A stretch of 64,000 nt of DNA, from the NCBI RefSeq assembly GCF_002934605.1, contig NZ_PTJC01000006.1, forward strand, positions 1,674,001 through 1,738,000, given 5' to 3'. The notes under the pieces were generated by a model. The model saw only the letters and a program-made list of their open reading frames with translations. It made no database searches and was not told the DNA's origin. The position numbers were made by a program, and so were the translations under genes. Shown here one piece after another: positions 1-7,900 of this stretch (within the stretch, counting starts at the first letter, position 1; each line of letters begins with the position of its first letter). This stretch comes from Neolewinella xylanilytica (GTDB lineage Bacteria; Bacteroidota; Bacteroidia; Chitinophagales; Saprospiraceae).

Positions 1-1182
1 GGCGTACGATTCCGCCTGACCAAGGATGGCAAAGACCAGCGGAAGCCGGGGAGCCACGGCCGGGTACGCCGTCAAGCCATCCGTGATCACCAGTACGGTA
101 TCGGGAATCGGTTGCAAGTTGACTGCCGCCTCGATGCCGCGCCGCAGGTCCGTTCCGCTCCCGCCGGGCAAATAGTTGATCCGGAATGCTTCCCGTTCCG
201 AAACGAGGCGTACCGGTTCGTAATCCTTTACATCACAGGGGATCATCGTCACCGGCGCATCGAACTGTCGGATGATGGCCGCTATTTCGGTTAGCGCGCG
301 TTGGAGGTCCGCGTCATCCATGGAAGCGGAGGTGTCCACGACCACGGCGATGTGCGGGCTGCGGGTTCCGGATAGGGCGGGAGGGAGTACCGGATGGTAT
401 ACCGACTGCCGGCGGTGGGCACGCCCGTAGGAATAATCCGTCTTGGCGCCCTGCCCCTTACGGACGGCCAGGCTCATCCGGTGGCGTAACCGCTGCCGCC
501 AGTTGACCCGGCTACCCAAAACGCTACGGGCCCACGCCCGCCACGCTTCCGGAATGCCGGCCTGATCCGCCTCCCGGGTGAGCCGGGCAACCTCCCGCCG
601 CACCAGTTCTTCGTCCAGCGGTGCTAGGCGTTGCTCGCCCCCGGCTTCCCACGGCCGGATGCGCCCGTGTACCCCACTGCCCTCATCAATCGGAAACTGG
701 GCAGCGGAGGGCACCGCGTCGATGCGGCGGTAGTAGTATTCCGCCAGTTGGCCGGTCTCCAGGTCCATCGCTTCGGGGAAGCGGCCGGGGTAGGCCGCCG
801 GCATCCGTAGCCCCGCCCACTTCGCGTCGTTGATCTCCAGATCGCAGGCAATGTTCCAACGCCGTTCCGGCTCAGCGCCTACGATGCCCAGGGTTTCGGC
901 CCGGTCGCCGTGCCGGCGCAGCAAGTGGCTGATCTCGTGGACCCACAAAAATCCGAGTTCGGCGAGCGCGTCCAGCCGAGCGCGTCCGCCACCGATGCGG
1001 CGTACCGCATCCGGATTCCAGTAGATGTTGTAGTGTCGGTCTATGGCGGCGACCTTCACCTGGTCCGTTACCACGATGCGGCAGCGAAACAGGGCGGGGG
1101 CAAACCACGGGAGCCGCTCGGCCGCGTAGGCTCGCGCGAAGCGCAGGTCTTCCAGTAGGCTCCCGGTTTCAGGCGAGGACAT
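1..1182 (-). CDS. VWA-like domain protein with N-terminal HExxH motif (DUF2201 type), C-terminus cut by window edge
   Basis: This frame runs from the ATG at 1182 to the left edge without a stop (394 codons visible); the C-terminal end lies outside the window. The N-terminal half carries the metallopeptidase-like motif HEISH (H82, E83, H86) typical of the DUF2201/COG3864 N-terminal domain. The second half is a von Willebrand A-like fold with a metal-binding DTSAS motif (D283, S285, S287) followed by a second strand reading VLVITDG. The start codon lies inside the end of the upstream AAA+ ATPase gene (14-base overlap), so the two are almost certainly co-translated. MoxR-type ATPases with VWA partners are thought to act as chaperones that assemble or activate other proteins; the client here is unknown. 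Whether the HExxH is catalytic cannot be told from sequence. Confidence 0.85.
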   Translation of the reverse strand, partial: MSSPETGSLLEDLRFARAYAAERLPWFAPALFRCRIVVTDQVKVAAIDRHYNIYWNPDAVRRIGGGRARLDALAELGFLWVHEISHLLRRHGDRAETLGIVGAEPERRWNIACDLEINDAKWAGLRMPAAYPGRFPEAMDLETGQLAEYYYRRIDAVPSAAQFPIDEGSGVHGRIRPWEAGGEQRLAPLDEELVRREVARLTREADQAGIPEAWRAWARSVLGSRVNWRQRLRHRMSLAVRKGQGAKTDYSYGRAHRRQSVYHPVLPPALSGTRSPHIAVVVDTSASMDDADLQRALTEIAAIIRQFDAPVTMIPCDVKDYEPVRLVSEREAFRINYLPGGSGTDLRRGIEAAVNLQPIPDTVLVITDGLTAYPAVAPRLPLVFAILGQAESYA

Positions 1183-2365
1183 CCACGAATTCCTTGAAGG
1201 TGACGTCGCTAAACAGCTTCGCTATTTCCTCCATGGCCTGACCACGTCCCGCGTCGTCGTCGGTGGCGGCCAGGCGGCTCACCCAGCCCGCCCGGGCCAG
1301 GTCGCGAAGGGAAACGAAGATCACGTCCCGCCGGCCAAGTTCGAAGACTTTGTCCACCAAGGACAAGTACACCAGTGAGTAATCCAAAAAGGGCGGCCGG
1401 TCAAAGGCTGCGATTAGCCTGTTGTTCAAACTGTAAAACAGAACGTATAGCTCGCTGTCGTCCAAATCGTTAAGGTCTATGCCTTCTTGCTTCGATAGAA
1501 TATCTTCGGGGTCGGGGATACGCAGTCGGTTCAGGTATTCCAGGAAGGGTAGGGCGGTGGCTTCGCCCAGGCATCCGGCCATCAGTTCCAGGAGTACCGT
1601 TTGAGCGGTAATATCCTCGGAACCCGGGCGATAGCCCAGAACGTCACACGAAGCCAGCAGGGCGGCGGCGAAGTCCCAGGTTCGGGGACTGGCGAAACCA
1701 TAAGGGTTTTCTTCCGGGTCGCTGTGCAGCGCCGTTCGGCTCAGGCGCAGGAAGCCGGCGATTTTGACCTTCCATGCCGGTAGCCGGTTCCGGTGGTCAT
1801 TCCGGTCGATCTCCGGCAATTCACCCTTGTTCCAGCCTTCGGTGAGCGACCGGATGTAGAGGGATTCCGGGATGGCCCAGTTTAGGTGGACGAAGCGGTT
1901 GCGCAGCGGCGGGGATAGCTCCCAACCGCCGATCATGAGGTCGGGTGGGTTCGCCGCGGCGACGATCCGCACCCGTTCCGGAAGTTCGCGAAAACCCACC
2001 CGCCGTTCGAAGACCACCCGTAGGAGGGCCGCCTGAACGGAGGGGGGGGCAGTACTTAGCTCATCGAGGAAAAGAATCCCATCCTCATCATCGCCGAAGG
2101 CCTCTACCCATTCCGGTATGGCGTAGCGAACGCGGCCGCCTTCCAGCACCGGTAACCCGCTGAAGTCGGTTGGATCGTGGATGGAGGCGATCAGCGTGGT
2201 CACGCGGAGCTGCTCCGTGGCCAGGCCTTCGATGAAGCTCGATTTACCGACCCCGGGACGTCCCCAGAGCAGGACCGGGATACCGAGCGGGCCCTGGGGA
2301 GATGGGGTAGCGAGGGCGATGAGCAGGGCTTGGGCGCCGGTGGGCAGGTCGGTTGGTAGGGGCAT
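1169..2365 (-). CDS. MoxR/dynein-related AAA+ ATPase
   Basis: This 398-residue cytoplasmic ATPase has a Walker A loop GRPGVGKSS at residues 35-43, a Walker B strand ILFLDEL followed by a substrate-loop region, and a sensor-1 segment AAANPPD. Further on, LSPPLRNRF fits the arginine-finger region of the AAA_5/MoxR class. It is the first gene of a two-gene operon whose second member, starting 14 bases before this stop, encodes a VWA protein; that ATPase-VWA pairing is the hallmark of MoxR systems. The likely role is ATP-driven remodelling of a target protein together with the VWA partner. The target and physiological role are not visible here. The ATG at 2365 is a natural start because the ATPase domain begins within 30 residues. 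Confidence 0.88.
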   Translation of the reverse strand: MPLPTDLPTGAQALLIALATPSPQGPLGIPVLLWGRPGVGKSSFIEGLATEQLRVTTLIASIHDPTDFSGLPVLEGGRVRYAIPEWVEAFGDDEDGILFLDELSTAPPSVQAALLRVVFERRVGFRELPERVRIVAAANPPDLMIGGWELSPPLRNRFVHLNWAIPESLYIRSLTEGWNKGELPEIDRNDHRNRLPAWKVKIAGFLRLSRTALHSDPEENPYGFASPRTWDFAAALLASCDVLGYRPGSEDITAQTVLLELMAGCLGEATALPFLEYLNRLRIPDPEDILSKQEGIDLNDLDDSELYVLFYSLNNRLIAAFDRPPFLDYSLVYLSLVDKVFELGRRDVIFVSLRDLARAGWVSRLAATDDDAGRGQAMEEIAKLFSDVTFKEFVDVLA

Positions 2366-2466
2366 GCAGGTTACAAACAGTCGATTCTCGCTAACAAGGA
2401 AACGGCCGGTGGCTTTGTTCTAATGGAAGGATACACATTCCTGCTCACCGTTCGACTAAAATACCG

Positions 2467-2490
2467 TAGCTTTGCTTTACAAAGTTCTTT
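2467..2490 (+). promoter_or_regulatory. -7 box followed by palindromic operator candidate (copy 1)
   Basis: TAGCTTTG at 2467-2474 matches the Bacteroidota -7 consensus TAnnTTTG. Six bases later comes AAAGTTCTTT (2481-2490), a palindrome with 4-base arms, directly before the ATG at 2491. The transcription start would fall in or next to the palindrome. The same arrangement recurs at 3503-3526, and the 15 bases ACAAAGTTCTTTATG are identical at both sites. Binding by the regulator encoded at 3137 is inference. Confidence 0.6.
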
Positions 2491-3153
2491 ATGGCTCGGA
2501 CCATCAACACCCCCATTTCGGATTTACGGCACATTCGCGACCTAATGGAACGGTCGCGGTACTTTATCGGATTGAGCGGGCTTTCCGGCGTAGGGGCGGG
2601 TGTGTCCGCCTTGCTGGGCGTACTGGCCATTTTCACATACGGGTGGGTGAGTGACCATCCCGTCACTTACGTTCCCGATCAGTTGGGATTATCATCCGTC
2701 CATCCCTGGGGGATTGCGCCGGTTCCCTTCCTATTCTGTGTGGCTACGTTGGTACTGACCGGAGCGTTGGCCAGCGGTTTTTACTTTACGAACCGGCGGG
2801 TTGTCCGCATGGGACACGAATTTGCCCATCCCAGAACCTACAAGCTCCTCACCAACCTAGCGCTGCCCCTTGCCATCGGCGGGGTGTTCTGTCTTGCACT
2901 GATTTACCACGGCAACGGTGGGCTCATCGGCCCCACCACGATTATCTTTTACGGTCTGGCGCTGCTGAACGGTAGCAACTTCGTGAGCGAGGAACTCCGG
3001 TTGCTGGCTTACCTGGAGATCGGACTCGGACTGGTAGCGCTTTTCTTTCCATCCTACGGCCTCTTCTTCTGGGGCGTCGGCTTCGGGCTGTTGCACATCG
3101 TTTACGGCCTCTGGATGTATTCCAAATACGACACGAATGAACAAGGTAGATGA
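2491..3153 (+). CDS. Six-segment membrane protein of unknown function
   Basis: A 220-residue integral membrane protein with about six hydrophobic segments, at roughly residues 25-50, 70-95, 115-137, 143-163, 172-188 and 190-210. There is no signal peptide and no catalytic motif I recognise. It overlaps the downstream winged-helix regulator by 17 bases, so the two are translationally linked, and a DUF4173-like membrane protein follows. In Bacteroidota this trio of membrane protein, winged-helix regulator and DUF4153/DUF4173 protein tends to travel together, but the function of the set is not established. The start is fixed by the -7 box and palindrome immediately upstream, which leave almost no leader. 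Confidence 0.8.
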   Translation: MARTINTPISDLRHIRDLMERSRYFIGLSGLSGVGAGVSALLGVLAIFTYGWVSDHPVTYVPDQLGLSSVHPWGIAPVPFLFCVATLVLTGALASGFYFTNRRVVRMGHEFAHPRTYKLLTNLALPLAIGGVFCLALIYHGNGGLIGPTTIIFYGLALLNGSNFVSEELRLLAYLEIGLGLVALFFPSYGLFFWGVGFGLLHIVYGLWMYSKYDTNEQGR

Positions 3154-3457
3154 AATGAAATCCACCGTCGCGGGGCTCAGTAAGCTGTACAGCCACCGCA
3201 TGCGCCTGGGGCTAATGGGGATCCTGGTGGTCAACGACTGGGTGGATTTCGTTACCCTGCGCGACGCGCTAAAACTTACCGACGGAAGCCTCGCCGGTCA
3301 TATCAAAGCCCTCGATAAGGCCGGTCAAATCGAGACGGAGAAACGCTTCGTGGAGGATAAGCCCCGGACCAGTTACCGCGCCACCGCAGCGGGGCGGCGC
3401 GCCTTCGAGCAACATCTGGGCGAATTGGAAGACTTTCTCAAACTGGTCAATAACTGA
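3137..3457 (+). CDS. Winged-helix DNA-binding transcriptional regulator (PF13601-like)
   Basis: A 106-residue protein that is essentially one winged-helix domain. LGLMGILVVNDWVDFVTLR forms the first helices, GSLAGHIKALDKAG the recognition helix, and the stretch with KPRTSYRATAAGR the wing and C-terminal helix. This layout, with a start near SHRMRLGLM and a final dimerisation helix, matches the ArsR/MarR-related family PF13601. The ATG at 3137 lies within the preceding membrane protein gene; an alternative ATG at 3155 sits just after that gene's stop and would remove six residues. The two identical palindromes at 2481 and 3517, one before each flanking transcription unit, are the natural candidates for its operators. 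The ligand is unknown. Confidence 0.85.
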   Translation: MNKVDEMKSTVAGLSKLYSHRMRLGLMGILVVNDWVDFVTLRDALKLTDGSLAGHIKALDKAGQIETEKRFVEDKPRTSYRATAAGRRAFEQHLGELEDFLKLVNN

Positions 3458-3502
3458 CTCTCAGTTACCGGGGCGCGCCTGAGAAGGCACGTAAATGCTC
3501 TT

Positions 3503-3526
3503 TAACTTTAAAAAACAAAGTTCTTT
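3503..3526 (+). promoter_or_regulatory. -7-like box followed by palindromic operator candidate (copy 2)
   Basis: TAACTTTA (3503-3510) differs from TAnnTTTG at the last base. Six bases later AAAGTTCTTT (3517-3526) abuts the ATG at 3527. Spacing and palindrome are identical to copy 1 at 2467-2490, which suggests coordinated control of both units. Confidence 0.55.
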
Positions 3527-4954
3527 ATGAGAAATGTTAAATATCCGATTGCGCTAGGAACGGTGTTTGCTTACCTATTCTTTCCCCTTTCCGCCGGATT
3601 GAACGTCTTCGTCTTTGATGCAATCGCTCTACTGACGTTGTTTGCCTCCCGGCCGGAACTTACCCGACGTCCGGCCGTTCGTTGGGCGGTTTTCCTGTTG
3701 CTGGCATCAGCCGTGTCGGTGGTGATCGTTCACGCGCCCGCGTCCCTGGTTGCGCATCACCTGAGTTTTCTGCTCCTGATCGGTTTCGTCCAGGAGCGCG
3801 AGCTTCGGTTTATCTGGTACGGGCTGCTACTGGGGGTGTTCTCCCTGCTGGCCGGGCCGACGCGGTTTTTGCGTCAGCTGCACGGCCGCTACGCGCATCG
3901 CCTCGCTTCCACCAATCGGTGGGTGTGGGTACGGCCAGGGCTCACGGCGCTCGCGGTGAGCCTGCCGTTTTTTCTCCTTTACTCCATTGGCAATTCCGAC
4001 TTTTTTCGCGGCCTGGAGTGGCTGCTTGGTTGGCTGGACGGAGTGCATCGGTTCGATGAGCCACTGCGCTTTGCCGTGCTGTTCGTTGTCGGCCTCTGTG
4101 GTACTATTCCCTTGATCCTGGCCGGGGCAAATTTCGATCTGGCCTACGACGATACCGTCGATCCGGATACATTATCCCGTTCCCGGGGCGGCAACAACCA
4201 CCCCTTTTCCCCGCTGGCACTGCGGGTTGAGTACCGTCGGGCGGTGATGGTTTTCCTCACCCTCAATGCCTTGTTGTGGGTCGTCAATCTGACCGATCTC
4301 CGGTACATCTGGTTGTCGGCTACCGAGCTTCCCGCCAGTACCCTTAGTGAGTACGTGCATGCCGGCACCAATAGCCTGATGGCCAGCATTCTCCTGGCAA
4401 TGGTCGTGGTGCTTTACTTCTTCCGGCGCAACCTCAATTTTTACCCCAACGCCCGTACCCTGCGCGCGCTGACCTACTGTTGGTTGGCCCAGAATGCGTT
4501 TCTCGCCTTATCGGTCGGGATGCGCAACTGGCACTATATCCATGCGTACGGGTTGGCCATCGGTCGCGTTCACGTAGGGGTGGCGCTTTGTCTGGTGCTG
4601 GTTGGCATTTTCTCGTTGTCCCGCAAGGTGCGTCAGCGACGATCGCTGCACTACCTTTTACAGGTCAACGGCCTGGCGGCGTGGCTTTTCCTGGTAGGTT
4701 ACGGGGCGGTCAACTGGTCCGGGGTCATTACCCGGGTGAACCTCCGGCAACCCACCCACCGGATCGACTGGACGTACCTGGTGGATGACCTGGATCGGGA
4801 CAACTATTTCCTATTACGACAGGAACAGGAACGACTGCCGACCCGGTTGGCGGGGAAGTTGGAGCGTTACGGCTATCCGGCACAGGACTGGCGTAGCTGG
4901 AACTACGCCGACTGGCGAAACACCATCTGGGGCGCCGGAGCGCGGGAACAATGA
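3527..4954 (+). CDS. DUF4153/DUF4173-type polytopic membrane protein
   Basis: A 475-residue protein with about ten or eleven membrane segments, starting with a hydrophobic pair at residues 5-40 and ending in a soluble tail of about 90 residues rich in charged and aromatic residues (RLPTRLAGKLERYGYPAQDW region). The segments around LGWLDGVHRF, HAGTNSLMASILL and RNWHYIHAYGLAIGRVHVG resemble the DUF4173 family common in Bacteroidota next to a winged-helix regulator. The biochemical function is unknown. It has its own promoter-palindrome element directly upstream, separating it by 69 bases from the regulator gene. It ends 4 bases before a convergent gene, with no terminator visible between them. 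Confidence 0.75.
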   Translation: MRNVKYPIALGTVFAYLFFPLSAGLNVFVFDAIALLTLFASRPELTRRPAVRWAVFLLLASAVSVVIVHAPASLVAHHLSFLLLIGFVQERELRFIWYGLLLGVFSLLAGPTRFLRQLHGRYAHRLASTNRWVWVRPGLTALAVSLPFFLLYSIGNSDFFRGLEWLLGWLDGVHRFDEPLRFAVLFVVGLCGTIPLILAGANFDLAYDDTVDPDTLSRSRGGNNHPFSPLALRVEYRRAVMVFLTLNALLWVVNLTDLRYIWLSATELPASTLSEYVHAGTNSLMASILLAMVVVLYFFRRNLNFYPNARTLRALTYCWLAQNAFLALSVGMRNWHYIHAYGLAIGRVHVGVALCLVLVGIFSLSRKVRQRRSLHYLLQVNGLAAWLFLVGYGAVNWSGVITRVNLRQPTHRIDWTYLVDDLDRDNYFLLRQEQERLPTRLAGKLERYGYPAQDWRSWNYADWRNTIWGAGAREQ

Positions 4955-4958
4955 TCTC

Positions 4959-5882
4959 CTAGTTTCTCGAGCCGGCGGAATCACCCACCAGCACCGCCCG
5001 CACCGACTCCCAATCCAGGTCGGGATACCGATTGTTATCCAGGCTGGGATGCTTTCCCCGACCGCTCAGCATGTTGCGCATGTACTGCATACCCTGCCAG
5101 GGAGGGAAGACTTCTTCCCGTTTCGGTAAGAGCAGCCGGGTAAGGTCGATCATGGTCGACAATACCCCGATACCACCCACTCGCAAGGTTTTAAAATCTT
5201 TCCCATAGGCTGCGGAAGCTGCCCGGCGGAGTCCTTCGGCATCGACCACTTCTCCGGCAATACGTAGCCACCGGGGCGTACTGGAATCCATCGCGACCCG
5301 CGCGGTGTAGGCGGCCGTATCGCGCATGGACGTCATGTCCATCGGTTGCCCAACATCTCCCCAGTAGACTACACGGGAGATGGGTTTGACGATCAGGGGG
5401 GCATCTCCCTTCAGCAGGTCCGTAAACATGCCATTCAGCACGGAAGTCACTTCCAGCCCGGATGCGTCCGCGATCTCCTGGAAGGTCATCCGAAAGTCGA
5501 GGTTCCGGTTGGTCCCCCTTGGTAGGCGAGTAAAGTCAAGAGAATAGTCAGAGGGGATAAAGCGTTTTACCCCAGCCTGTTCCGTAGCCTTAAGCAGGTT
5601 CGTTTGTAAGTCGATAATGACCTCACCGAGGCCGGAAAGTGCGGAAACCACGCAGTGGGCTCCGGAGCAGGCTTTTGTGAGGTCCGGTACCGATTCCAGG
5701 CTTACCTCTCGGATTTCGACGCCGCGGGCACGTAGATCTGCCAGCCGGGAGGATTCCGTGCCCGGACGTACCAGCGCCCGTACACCGGCCCCTCGATCCC
5801 GTAGCGCGTGGGCGATCAATCCGCCTAGCTCGCCCGTTGCGCCGGCGACGATGATGAGGGGGGTATCGGTTGTCGAGTCCAT
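4959..5882 (-). CDS. NmrA-like / isoflavone-reductase-like NAD(P)-binding protein
   Basis: A cytoplasmic Rossmann-fold protein of 307 residues. It opens with the strand and loop IIVAGATGELGG, the GxxGxxG dinucleotide-binding motif of the atypical SDR/NmrA family, followed by VRALVRPGT, whose Arg after the second strand is usual for NADP preference. The lysine expected for catalysis in isoflavone-reductase-type enzymes may be the one in GVKRFIPSDYSLD. The open frame extends to 5978, but that would overlap the divergent rtcB gene and add a 32-residue tail with no fold, so I chose the ATG at 5882, which places the binding motif near the N-terminus. Substrate unknown; a regulatory NmrA-type role is also possible. 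Confidence 0.8.
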   Translation of the reverse strand: MDSTTDTPLIIVAGATGELGGLIAHALRDRGAGVRALVRPGTESSRLADLRARGVEIREVSLESVPDLTKACSGAHCVVSALSGLGEVIIDLQTNLLKATEQAGVKRFIPSDYSLDFTRLPRGTNRNLDFRMTFQEIADASGLEVTSVLNGMFTDLLKGDAPLIVKPISRVVYWGDVGQPMDMTSMRDTAAYTARVAMDSSTPRWLRIAGEVVDAEGLRRAASAAYGKDFKTLRVGGIGVLSTMIDLTRLLLPKREEVFPPWQGMQYMRNMLSGRGKHPSLDNNRYPDLDWESVRAVLVGDSAGSRN

Positions 5883-5969
5883 AAGCGTATTTACCCCTAA
5901 TACCCCAAAAGTGTCAGCCACGTTCGGCCTGCAACTTTTCTTGCGGGTGATGCCGTTACTTCCCCCGTA

Positions 5970-7358
5970 ATGGAACACAAAAAGATCACGGGAAACGACT
6001 TGATTGAACTGGGCTTCCGTCCCGGAAAATGGTTTGGTGAGGCTCTAGCCCACATCAATGACCGGGGACTGAGCGGGAATGCCCTACACGAATACTTGTC
6101 ATCCGCCGTGCCCCAAACCCGGGAACCTTTAGCCACTGGCGAACGAAGCTTCTACCGCAACATCCGCGCCGAAACCCCGCTGGAAGCGGACAATGTTCGC
6201 GCCGTGGTCGAAACCATGGAGGCCGTTATGACGGTCCCTACCGCCGTGACCGGCGCCATCATGCCGGATGCCTGTCCGACGGGCAGCATTGGCCAGATAC
6301 CGGTAGGTGGCGTCGTGGCTACCCGGAACGCGATTCACCCGAACATGCACAGTGCCGATATCTGCTGCTCGGTCATGCTGACGAGCCTGGGCACCGTATC
6401 ACCCAAAGCCGTATTGGATGCCGCCCAAAGCGTGACCCACTTCGGCGGGGGCGGTCGGGACGACCTGTTCCCCTTACCGAAGGCAATTTCCAACGCGATG
6501 CAGGCGAACCGCTTTCTCAACGACGAGAAAAGCCGTAGCCTGGCCCGCCACCACCTCGGTACCCAGGGCGACGGAAACCACTTTCTGTACGTGGGGCAAT
6601 CCGAGAAAACGGGGGAGACCATCCTGGTTACCCACCATGGTTCCCGCGGGCTGGGTGCTTACCTGTATCAGCAGGGAATGCGGGTTGCCGAAAACTTCCG
6701 GCGGGAACTTGCCCCGCAGACGGCGGCCAATAATGCCTGGATACCGTTCGACGATCCTTTCGGCCAGGACTACTGGGAGGCACTGCAGATCGTGCGGGAA
6801 TGGACGAAGACCAACCATGGCCTGCTGCATGACCGCATCGTTCGCAAGGCCCAATCAGCCGCTACCGGCCGTTTCTGGAACGAGCATAACTTCGTCTTCC
6901 GCGACGATGATGTGTTTTACCACGCGAAAGGTGCTACCCCGCTGGACGATCGTTTCGTGCCGGATAGCTACGAAGGACTGCGGTTGATCCCCCTGAATAT
7001 GGCCGAGCCGATTCTCATCGTCCGGGGAGAAACCACGGCCAGCAACCTGGGATTCGCTCCCCACGGAGCGGGCCGGAACACGAGTCGGGGTGCCCACAAG
7101 CGCGGCCTGGCGGGAAAACCTGCCGCGCAGATCTTCCGGGAAGAGACGGCCGGACTGGACGTCCGCTTCTACTCCGGCCACGTCGATATCTCCGAACTGC
7201 CTTCGGCCTACAAGAACGCGGATACCGTGCAACGGCAGATGGCCGAGTTCGGGCTGGGATCGGTGGTGGACCGTATCCTTCCCTATGGCTGCATCATGGC
7301 GGGGGACTGGAAGAAGGATGCACCCTGGCGCAAACGAAAGCGCCAGGCGGGGCCCTGA
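5970..7358 (+). CDS. rtcB: RtcB-family RNA ligase
   Basis: RtcB joins RNA 2',3'-cyclic phosphate or 3'-phosphate ends to 5'-OH ends using GTP and manganese. The 462 residues hold the family signature residues: the metal-binding cysteine region ADICCS (C132/C133), GDGNHF, HHGSRGLG, EHNFV, and the guanylation-site loop HGAGR with H365. Length is normal for the compact bacterial clade. No archease or RtcA gene is adjacent; the neighbours are a divergent NmrA-like gene and a sparse region. Canonical RtcB reads GGGNHFxE where this one has GDGNHFLY, so one conserved acid is replaced. Likely roles are repair of nuclease-cleaved tRNA or other RNA. The 87 bases between 5882 and 5970 must hold both divergent promoters, but I cannot place convincing boxes in them. 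Confidence 0.92.
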   Translation: MEHKKITGNDLIELGFRPGKWFGEALAHINDRGLSGNALHEYLSSAVPQTREPLATGERSFYRNIRAETPLEADNVRAVVETMEAVMTVPTAVTGAIMPDACPTGSIGQIPVGGVVATRNAIHPNMHSADICCSVMLTSLGTVSPKAVLDAAQSVTHFGGGGRDDLFPLPKAISNAMQANRFLNDEKSRSLARHHLGTQGDGNHFLYVGQSEKTGETILVTHHGSRGLGAYLYQQGMRVAENFRRELAPQTAANNAWIPFDDPFGQDYWEALQIVREWTKTNHGLLHDRIVRKAQSAATGRFWNEHNFVFRDDDVFYHAKGATPLDDRFVPDSYEGLRLIPLNMAEPILIVRGETTASNLGFAPHGAGRNTSRGAHKRGLAGKPAAQIFREETAGLDVRFYSGHVDISELPSAYKNADTVQRQMAEFGLGSVVDRILPYGCIMAGDWKKDAPWRKRKRQAGP

Positions 7359-7371
7359 CCTTCGATCAGGT

Positions 7372-7533
7372 CTACCGGGTGGTGGGGATGCAACCTCCCT
7401 CCCACGTGGTGAGGCTCTTCTGTCGGCCGGTCGCGCGGTCAATCCAGCCGGCCAGGGCTCCGACCGGCAGGGCAAGGAAGTCGGCGTTGGCCACTTTGAC
7501 CAGCCGCCGGGTTTCGTCGCGGATGTCGTTCAT
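7372..7533 (-). CDS. Possible small protein, 53 residues
   Basis: A short frame from the ATG at 7533 to the TAG at 7372. The protein begins MNDIRDETRR and contains ALPVGALAGWIDRATG. Its composition looks natural, with an amphipathic charged start and a hydrophobic middle, unlike the Arg/Pro/Ser-rich frame on the opposite strand. No family is recognised. It begins 15 bases after a possible decayed ORF on the same strand and ends 13 bases after the rtcB stop in convergent orientation. It may be a genuine small gene or part of the same decayed locus. Confidence 0.35.
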   Translation of the reverse strand: MNDIRDETRRLVKVANADFLALPVGALAGWIDRATGRQKSLTTWEGGCIPTTR

Positions 7534-7548
7534 GCTGAATTCGGCCTG

Positions 7549-7813
7549 CTACCGTGGCTCCCCTACCTTCTGGGCCAAGTCATCGACCACCCCGGCACCG
7601 CCTGCAGCGGACGTTACGGTCGAAAGCGTGGAACCGACCAGGTTAAACGGCTTGCCAAACGCGGAATTAAGGACGTATAGGGTGCACGGGGGGTGGGGGA
7701 GCAAACCGGGGAGTCCGGTAGTAGACAGTTTGTGAAAACTCGGGCTGCCCTGCCCCGGTGTTCGGAATGACGGACGTAGCTATGGTGGTAATCACCAAGA
7801 AATCCGTTACCAT
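7549..7813 (-). pseudogene. Possible frameshifted small gene
   Basis: Two protein-like frames abut on the minus strand. The first starts with the ATG at 7813 (MVTDFLVITTIATSV, a plausible membrane or signal segment) and stops at 7667. The second, one base out of phase, has no clear start, contains the natural-looking stretches FGKPFNLVG and AAGGAGVVDDLAQKVGEP, and stops at 7549. The crossover falls at the C-run CCCCCACCCCCC (near 7689-7700), a classic slippage point. Removing one base there would give a single protein of about 87 residues. No family is recognised, and the whole call is inference from composition. Confidence 0.3.
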
Positions 7814-7900
7814 TGCGTGAAATTTGCCGGGGAAGTCAGCACTCTGCCGGTTTGATACGTTGCTTTGGAAATCATTATTCGCCCCAACCAAGCCAATTCG

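Noticed and set aside
7379-7735. 118-residue plus-strand ORF after rtcB
   Set aside because: Arg/Ser/Pro/Thr-rich with no plausible fold; the minus-strand frames are more natural.
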